Of a stretch of DNA of 26,559 bases, positions 21,802 to 26,559 are shown in pieces (the first letter of the stretch is position 1; every line of letters starts with the position of its first letter). The notes under the pieces were generated by a model. The model saw nothing but the letters and a program-made list of their open reading frames with translations, was not told the DNA's origin and searched no databases. The position numbers were made by a program, and so were the translations under genes. This DNA comes from JAPLXD01 sp043802865. Lineage in GTDB: Bacteria > Patescibacteriota > Minisyncoccia > Moranbacterales > UBA11712. Location of the stretch: positions 1 through 26,559 of the forward strand of contig JAZDKQ010000025.1 of the NCBI GenBank assembly GCA_043802865.1. The letters are read 5' to 3'.

Positions 21802-22971
21802 TTAATACTCGCTCGAAATCTTCACTTTGCTGTAATAGTGCTTCAAAATCCACGTCCATGACTTTCCGTCTTCGGCATACCCAAGCGCGCCGTGCGCCGA
21901 AAGCCCCCACATATGATTCCCGTTATCGCCGGGCTTGAGGCTCTTGATGGTTCCTTTTTTGTGATCCTTCGCTGATTTGAGATAGGGATAGCCATTCATT
22001 TTTCTCGTTTTTCCGTTCGTATAGGAGCAATAGGGAGTGAGCGCCACTTCTCCTTTGTACTTTATGATTCTTCCGCGGGTTGCTTCGGCCGCTCCTCTTA
22101 CTTTCGGATATGTGCTTTCCCTGTCAGATCCGACGTATATCTGGGAACCCGAATCGCTCCGAATTTTGAATCCCATTGGTTTGTATTTCGTCGCGTTCTC
22201 GATGTACCAATCCCCATAAGTCCGGAAAATGGTCGCCATTACCCGTATATGATCGGGATCTCCCGTTCCGGTCGTTTCCCCCATTCCCCAGACATACTGC
22301 TCCAGCGGAAGCTTGTTGATGATCCAGATCTGGGTAGTCGAGCTGGAATTGCCATTGTATATATCATTGCCATGATAGTAATTCACTTCAATCTTGCTTC
22401 TGAAATGATCATACCCGTCATAGTTGACATCGCGATGGACATCAAAAATGATGGAAGAATTGTCACCGTCAGCCGCATCAAAAGTCACATTGTCATCGAC
22501 GAGTGTTTCGGCAATAGAGCTGTATACTTTCAATTTTCCGTCATCGTCATATTTCACTCTGGTCGTGGAATCTCCCGCGACTTGAGCAATGACATTTCCG
22601 TTTTTGTCTTTTATGTTATATGCCTTGTTGGCATCGATCTTGAAAATATCTGATGATTTTGAATTATACCAGAGCCCCACCGAAATTTCCGGGCCGAGCG
22701 ATCCGGATGTTTCCGTCGCCGATTGTACCGTTGCGGTGCCCGCCGCCCAAAGCTTTTTGACCTTATTGTATTCTTTGCGGCTCACTTTCGGAAGGCACTT
22801 TTCCCAATAGGAGCGGTCGATCCCGGCTTGTTCAAGCTTTAACTGCCATTTGGTCACTTTGGATTTTGCTTCAGCGATATTTGGAGAAAAAGAAAATCCC
22901 CCGATCGCCGATATAAGAATCGCGAAAAAGAGGGATACCTATGCAATTTTTTTTATTTTTTCTTTTTGCAT
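21802..22971 (-). pseudogene. SpoIID/LytB-domain protein with in-frame TAG in the signal peptide
   Basis: The mature part (351 codons to 21802) resembles the SpoIID/LytB family, linked to peptidoglycan cleavage. Supporting features are INKLPLEQYVWGMGETTGTG (cf. the PLEDYVxGVxxxE motif), then HIRVMATIFRTYGDWYIEN and a final HMWGLSAHGALGYAEDGKSW. The natural start is ATG 22971 (MQKEKIKKIA), followed by TAG at 22941-22939, then a normal signal peptide (VSLFFAILISAIGGFSFSP) and the mature protein in the same frame. Without the first ten residues there is no good start until a GTG at 22857, which would remove the export signal. The TAG therefore disrupts export or expression. Stop and start spacing couple it to the next gene. 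Confidence 0.8.
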
Positions 22972-22984
22972 TGGCGTAAGCTGT

Positions 22985-22993
22985 ATTTTATCA
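22985..22993 (-). promoter_or_regulatory. Extended -10 promoter of the SpoIID-like gene
   Basis: TGATAAAAT on the minus strand, 13 nt before ATG 22971, giving a leader of about 6-7 nt. Its presence supports the ATG at 22971 as the original start, upstream of the TAG. Confidence 0.5.
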
Positions 22994-23026
22994 CATTTTG
23001 AAAAAAAAGTCCAATTTTTTATAGAG

Positions 23027-24865
23027 TCAAGCGCGGTAAGGTTTGGTTTTTTTCTTCGCCATAAGATCCCGGACGAGCCTCCGATTTCCTTTGACCTTGC
23101 CTTTTTCCAAAAGTTCGGTGGCGAGAAACAGCCACTTAGCAGCGCTTGAAGCCGTGAAAAAATCTTTTTTGAGGCGGCTCGCGGCATTTTGGGACATTTC
23201 GCGGTATTTTTTCTTGTCCGTGAGAAGCTCAAAAAGATATTTGGCCACCTGATCGGTGTTTCCGGTTTTCACGAGATATCCGGTGACACCGTGATCGATT
23301 TGGAGCGGAATTCCTCCCGCGCGATAGGCCACCACCGGTTTACCCTTGTGAAGGGCCTCCGTCACTTTGAACTCAAATCCTTCTTTGTGGGAAAGCTGGA
23401 GAGTAATGATACTTTCACTCAAGAGCGCGTTCAAAATCTGGTCGCTGTCGGGAACTTTGGCGACTTTGATGTCCGGAGCGATGTCCCTATATGTATCCAT
23501 TTCGAGAAGACTGACAGTGGAAGCGAAAATGAAATCCCCTTCCGGGTCATCAACTGCTCCGTGCCCGGCGATCACAAGTTGGGGAATTTTCTTTTTCGGG
23601 GTTTTTGCGGCATCCAGTTTTTTCCGGAGCTTGCGATATGATTCAATGACATCGTTTATCCCCTTGGACGGATCGAAGCGGGCAATTTGGATGATATACG
23701 GCCTTTTCATGTCGAGCGGAGAGCCAGGTATTTGCTCATTGAAAAGGTTGATATAGAATTTGAGCTGCGCGGAAGTGAGTTTTTTATTGAGGCCGTCGAG
23801 TTTGTCAGTCGAGGGCGCCATAAGCACCGTTTTTTCGCGGGGAACATTGGGCGGGATGAATTTTTCGATCGGATGGCTCACAAAAATGTCGACAAGGCGG
23901 ATATTTCTCCAAAGATATGCCCATGTTTTGCTTTGAATTGTCCCTTTTTCTTCGATGAGCCCGGCTTCGATCTGGATGTGGGAGCGGTATATGATCTTCG
24001 CTTTCGGATTGGCTTTCTTGATGCGCGGGATCATTCCCGACGGTTGATAGTCGTCGATGACAATCACTTTCGCCCGCTTGAATATCGGCTCGAATTTGCG
24101 AGCGTTTTTTTCCGACCAGCTGGAAAGGATTTTTTTGTCGTGCTCCAGAAGGCGAGTGTCCGGCGGAGCGACGTTTTGCAGTACATTGTGAAATTTTCTT
24201 TTCGTCACTTCAAAAACTTCTTTTTTCGAACTCAAAACATACCAGTTGGCATCCACGCCCAGAAGACGGAAAAGCCTGATGATGGCATGGCGCATGATAG
24301 CGACTCCGCCGCCGCGGGGAGTGGAACTGAAAAAATACAGCTTTCCTTCTTGCTCTTTGAATTTTTCGGCCAAGTCGCGAAGCTCAAGAAAATCTTCCCG
24401 CCCGATCGATCTTTTGAGATCATTGAGATCAGCCAAGTGTACCGTGCGGACTCTCCGCTCCGGATCAAAAGAGACATCAACAATATGGTCATGTCCGAAT
24501 CTTTCGGCCACTTCGGCAGCGGCACTCCGAGCTTTCTTTTTTGGGTTTTTCGAATGGATACTGAAAATATAGGGCACGATATCCTGCTTGAGCCAAAGGT
24601 CGGAAGTCAGTTCATCGATTTTTTTCGAAGTTTCTTCGGCCACTAGTCCGCATCCAACGATTTTCATTTCGTTTTTGGCGGCGAATTTATCGAGCCAGGA
24701 AAAAATTTTCCGGTCGATGTTTTTGGCCGGGCATTTTATGAATTCGGTCGTCACCACTTTTTTTCCGTTTTGAACCGCCGCGAAAAATCCGCCCTCGCAG
24801 GCGCAAATTCCGGCATAGGCAATAGGAAAAGAATATTTTCGATAATGCGTTGTTTGTGTCGGCAT
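23027..24865 (-). CDS. TreT-like GT4 glycosyltransferase with extra N-terminal region
   Basis: A 612-residue protein. Residues ~180-600 resemble trehalose glycosyltransferring synthase (TreT) and related GT4 enzymes: GGGVAIMRHAIIRLFRLLGV, WYVLSSKKEVFEVTKRKFHN, VIVIDDYQPSGMIPRI, YIIQIARFDPSKGINDVIES, then the E-x7-E motif in HKEGFEFKVTEALHKGKPVV. TreT makes trehalose from a nucleotide sugar and glucose; the true acceptor here is unknown. The first ~175 residues are not part of the usual enzyme and contain a compact alpha/beta segment (MKIVGCGLVAEETSKKIDEL). The ATG at 24865 is used. A mini ORF precedes it in the same frame. Confidence 0.8.
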   Translation of the reverse strand: MPTQTTHYRKYSFPIAYAGICACEGGFFAAVQNGKKVVTTEFIKCPAKNIDRKIFSWLDKFAAKNEMKIVGCGLVAEETSKKIDELTSDLWLKQDIVPYIFSIHSKNPKKKARSAAAEVAERFGHDHIVDVSFDPERRVRTVHLADLNDLKRSIGREDFLELRDLAEKFKEQEGKLYFFSSTPRGGGVAIMRHAIIRLFRLLGVDANWYVLSSKKEVFEVTKRKFHNVLQNVAPPDTRLLEHDKKILSSWSEKNARKFEPIFKRAKVIVIDDYQPSGMIPRIKKANPKAKIIYRSHIQIEAGLIEEKGTIQSKTWAYLWRNIRLVDIFVSHPIEKFIPPNVPREKTVLMAPSTDKLDGLNKKLTSAQLKFYINLFNEQIPGSPLDMKRPYIIQIARFDPSKGINDVIESYRKLRKKLDAAKTPKKKIPQLVIAGHGAVDDPEGDFIFASTVSLLEMDTYRDIAPDIKVAKVPDSDQILNALLSESIITLQLSHKEGFEFKVTEALHKGKPVVAYRAGGIPLQIDHGVTGYLVKTGNTDQVAKYLFELLTDKKKYREMSQNAASRLKKDFFTASSAAKWLFLATELLEKGKVKGNRRLVRDLMAKKKTKPYRA

Positions 24866-24886
24866 GGATATTGCGGTTGAAATTGA

Positions 24887-24982
24887 TCAAAAAGAAAAAA
24901 CACTCCCGCCCCAAAGAAGCGGCACATATCCGCCCGCAATCGATCCAAGAAATAGTCCAGTCATTATTAAAATTTTGGACAT
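24887..24982 (-). CDS. 31-residue glycine-zipper membrane ORF
   Basis: ATG 24982 opens MSKILIMTGLFLGSIAGGYV followed by PLLWGGSVFSF, then TGA. The Gly spacing in a hydrophobic helix is glycine-zipper-like. Such small proteins in related genomes may be longer, so this may be a truncated copy. After the TGA the same frame runs seven codons into the TreT-like start. There is no ribosome binding site. It could be a leader peptide or a remnant. Confidence 0.4.
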   Translation of the reverse strand: MSKILIMTGLFLGSIAGGYVPLLWGGSVFSF

Positions 24983-25038
24983 AAAGTTGTTTTCTTTCTA
25001 ATGATAGCTTATCACAATCCAGCTGATCTTTCTATTGT

Positions 25039-25072
25039 CAAAAAACAGCCCCGATTTGCATCGGGGCTGTTT
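25039..25072 (-). terminator. Rho-independent terminator of the cold-shock gene
   Basis: Perfect 12-bp arms AAACAGCCCCGA/TCGGGGCTGTTT with a 6-nt centre. On the minus strand it is followed by a T-run ending in TTTTTTGACA. It lies 24 nt after the cold-shock stop codon. Bidirectional use is possible. Confidence 0.9.
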
Positions 25073-25096
25073 GAAATCTTTCAGAAAAAATTCTGA

Positions 25097-25297
25097 TTAG
25101 ACTTTTTCGACTTTGGTCGCGTTCGGACCTTTTGGTCCTTCGCCGACTTCGAACGTGACTGCATCGCCTTCCTTGAGATCGTTGAAATCAACGCCAGAAA
25201 GCTCGCTTGAGTGGAAGAAGAGGTCCTTGTCGCTATCTTGCTGAGCGATGAAACCAAATCCACGGTCCGTAAGTCTCTTGATTGTTCCTTGTGCCAT
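25097..25297 (-). CDS. Cold-shock domain protein
   Basis: A 66-residue single cold-shock domain (OB fold) that binds single-stranded RNA/DNA. RNP1 is RGFGFI and RNP2 is DLFFHSS. The chain starts MAQGTIKRLTDRGFGF at ATG 25297; a GTG nine codons earlier opens the same frame but adds a non-family tail. There is no Shine-Dalgarno before the ATG. The gene has its own promoter with an ~80-nt leader and its own terminator, so it is monocistronic. The leader is long enough to hold temperature-sensitive structure, as in known csp genes. Confidence 0.95.
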   Translation of the reverse strand: MAQGTIKRLTDRGFGFIAQQDSDKDLFFHSSELSGVDFNDLKEGDAVTFEVGEGPKGPNATKVEKV

Positions 25298-25386
25298 TTC
25301 TATTTGGAAATTGTTTAAATTCACATTTCTTGTATTGCAAAATTGAGTTCGACGACGCTACTATTGCATACTCCTGTGATGTTCCT

Positions 25387-25414
25387 AGCATAGCATTTTT
25401 GAGTATTTTGTCAA
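25387..25414 (-). promoter_or_regulatory. Strong promoter of the cold-shock gene
   Basis: A perfect TTGACA (25414-25409), a 16-nt spacer, and TATGCT (25392-25387). It starts 9 nt after the stop of the upstream gene. Downstream, the leader contains AGGAGTATGCAATAG, a ribosome binding site-like sequence touching a two-codon ORF. Confidence 0.7.
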
Positions 25415-25422
25415 CCACAACG

Positions 25423-26559
25423 TCAAGAACCCCCCAAAATCCGGCTGATCGCGTCTTCATCCCGGCAGGAATAGGCGTCCGATGGGGAATAGAATCTTTT
25501 TTTGGGGCCGAAACACCCGCCATTGCCCGTGTACAGAACGCCGAAATATGGCATAAGAAAGCCCATATTCTTTTGTTTGAAAAAACCGTAGAGGTTTTGA
25601 AGCGTCGCGGCTCTTTTTGAAGCGCTCATTCGCGCGAAAATATCCAGGTCGTCCGACGGAATTCCGGTCCAGTCAAGATGCAAAAGGACATTTTTTGCTT
25701 TCGAGGCATAGGCTTTGTTCCAAAGCAGCGCCCAACAACTGCCTCTTTTGGAAAGGCACGGACCGTTTTCAACGTCCCCATTTGAATCAATGCCCACTCC
25801 CCCCTCGATATAATCAAAGAGCGCGAGATATTTTGCGTCGGTGATGCTGCCGGTCTGAGCGCCGATCACCACGTCAACATTTTTTTTCTTTGCGTACTGG
25901 CGAATATCTTTCACAATTTCGGGCGCATAATTCCGCTTGTCGCTCTCCTGCATATATATTTGCCCAAATGTGAAACTCTGCACGCCGAGATCAATCGCTT
26001 TGCGGGTAATGTACTTGAGATAATTCTGATACTCTTTACTCGAAAAAGTCGGCTTGCAGGTATGTTCTCCCCAGTCGTTCAGCGATTCATCATGGCACAT
26101 CTGTCCGAAATCAAAAACATGTCCGGTCTCTTCATTTTTATATCCATCCTTCGTGCCAATCGCTTCAGCAATGAACATTCCATAGACGACTTCGGGTTTC
26201 CCAATCTGCGCCATATTTTTTTCGATTACCTCAAAGTCGGGCGGCTCGCGCCAAGTTTCCACCGCCCGGTGAAGATAGTAGCAATTCGATCGGTTGATAA
26301 GGCTGATGAATTCCCCCTGGTCGGGATTGTATTCCGTCAAGAGTCCATCCGCGACGCAACCCTGTGATTTGAGCCGCTCCATATCCACCGGAGGAGGCGG
26401 AGGTCTTTTTATTTCCGCCACAACTCCGGCGAAGGAATCCAAATTTTGCACGGAAGGTAAAATTTCAACCGCCGCGCTTGTCTCTTGTTTTTTCTCTTCA
26501 AGTTTCGAACTATTTTCCTGAAACAGCCAAAAACCGCCGGCCGCAATGCCCGCCAAAAT
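25423..26559 (-). CDS. Membrane-anchored or secreted protein, C-terminal part (cut by window edge)
   Basis: The frame is open to the right edge; 378 residues are visible. The first residues visible (ILAGIAAGGFWLFQENSS) end a hydrophobic segment, so the N-terminus is probably a signal anchor. A Glu/Lys-rich and Pro-rich linker (KRPPPPPVDME) follows. The rest is a globular domain with several Cys (CVADGLL, CYYLHRA, MCHDESL, HTCKPTF, CLSKRGSCWALLW, GCFGPKKRF, YSCRDED). Strand-helix alternation such as VVIGAQTG, YIEGGVGIDSNG, and VLLHLDWTG resembles a TIM-barrel hydrolase, but no family is recognised and catalytic residues cannot be assigned. The stop is TGA at 25423. Confidence 0.8.
   Translation of the reverse strand: MLAGIAAGGFWLFQENSSKLEEKKQETSAAVEILPSVQNLDSFAGVVAEIKRPPPPPVDMERLKSQGCVADGLLTEYNPDQGEFISLINRSNCYYLHRAVETWREPPDFEVIEKNMAQIGKPEVVYGMFIAEAIGTKDGYKNEETGHVFDFGQMCHDESLNDWGEHTCKPTFSSKEYQNYLKYITRKAIDLGVQSFTFGQIYMQESDKRNYAPEIVKDIRQYAKKKNVDVVIGAQTGSITDAKYLALFDYIEGGVGIDSNGDVENGPCLSKRGSCWALLWNKAYASKAKNVLLHLDWTGIPSDDLDIFARMSASKRAATLQNLYGFFKQKNMGFLMPYFGVLYTGNGGCFGPKKRFYSPSDAYSCRDEDAISRILGGS

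Overview
The window looks like a piece of a Patescibacteria (CPR) chromosome, most likely from the Parcubacteria side. This is inferred from the gene repertoire and style: stand-alone housekeeping enzymes, very weak or absent Shine-Dalgarno sites in front of most genes, tiny membrane proteins, dockerin-like and DUF11-like surface protein pieces, and a heavy load of short low-complexity repeats both between and inside genes. UGA is used as an ordinary stop (metG, rsmI, ileS), so the code is standard. No rRNA, tRNA, CRISPR array or transposase was seen.

Layout, mostly on the minus strand. 1-1300: the start of an unknown membrane protein, a C-terminal dockerin remnant and an AbiEii-type nucleotidyltransferase with its DUF6922-like partner. 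1347-3937: rsmI, a GxxExxY protein and metG, read as one unit. 3940-4419: a plus-strand membrane protein whose start codon lies 2 nt from that of rsmI. 4382-9175: glyS, a NIF3-family protein, an M16 zinc protease and an AI-2E-family transporter, all downstream of a candidate glycine T-box leader (9198-9412). 9526-15011: recO, a large DUF11-like membrane-anchored protein, tgt and two membrane-anchored proteins of unknown function. 15060-15663: three small membrane proteins with unusually strong ribosome binding sites. 15749-19895: a GT4 glycosyltransferase overlapping a eukaryotic/archaeal-type ileS. 19976-22971: three neighbouring exported-protein genes, each with one disruption (subtilase, Cys-rich protein, SpoIID-like protein). 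22985-26559: a TreT-like GT4 enzyme with an extra N-terminal region, a mini membrane ORF, a cold-shock protein and the C-terminal part of a secreted protein.

Four themes stand out. First, a probable glycine-sensing T-box with an unusually short first stem, whose T-box motif and terminator are separated by an AT-rich repeat. Second, repeat elements lie in frame inside metG, ileS, tgt, rsmI, the M16 protease and a Cys-rich protein; two of them share the same ends and the same codon phase. Third, three consecutive envelope genes are each broken once. Fourth, extended -10 boxes lie exactly 6 nt before the ATG of three genes, which points to leaderless mRNAs.
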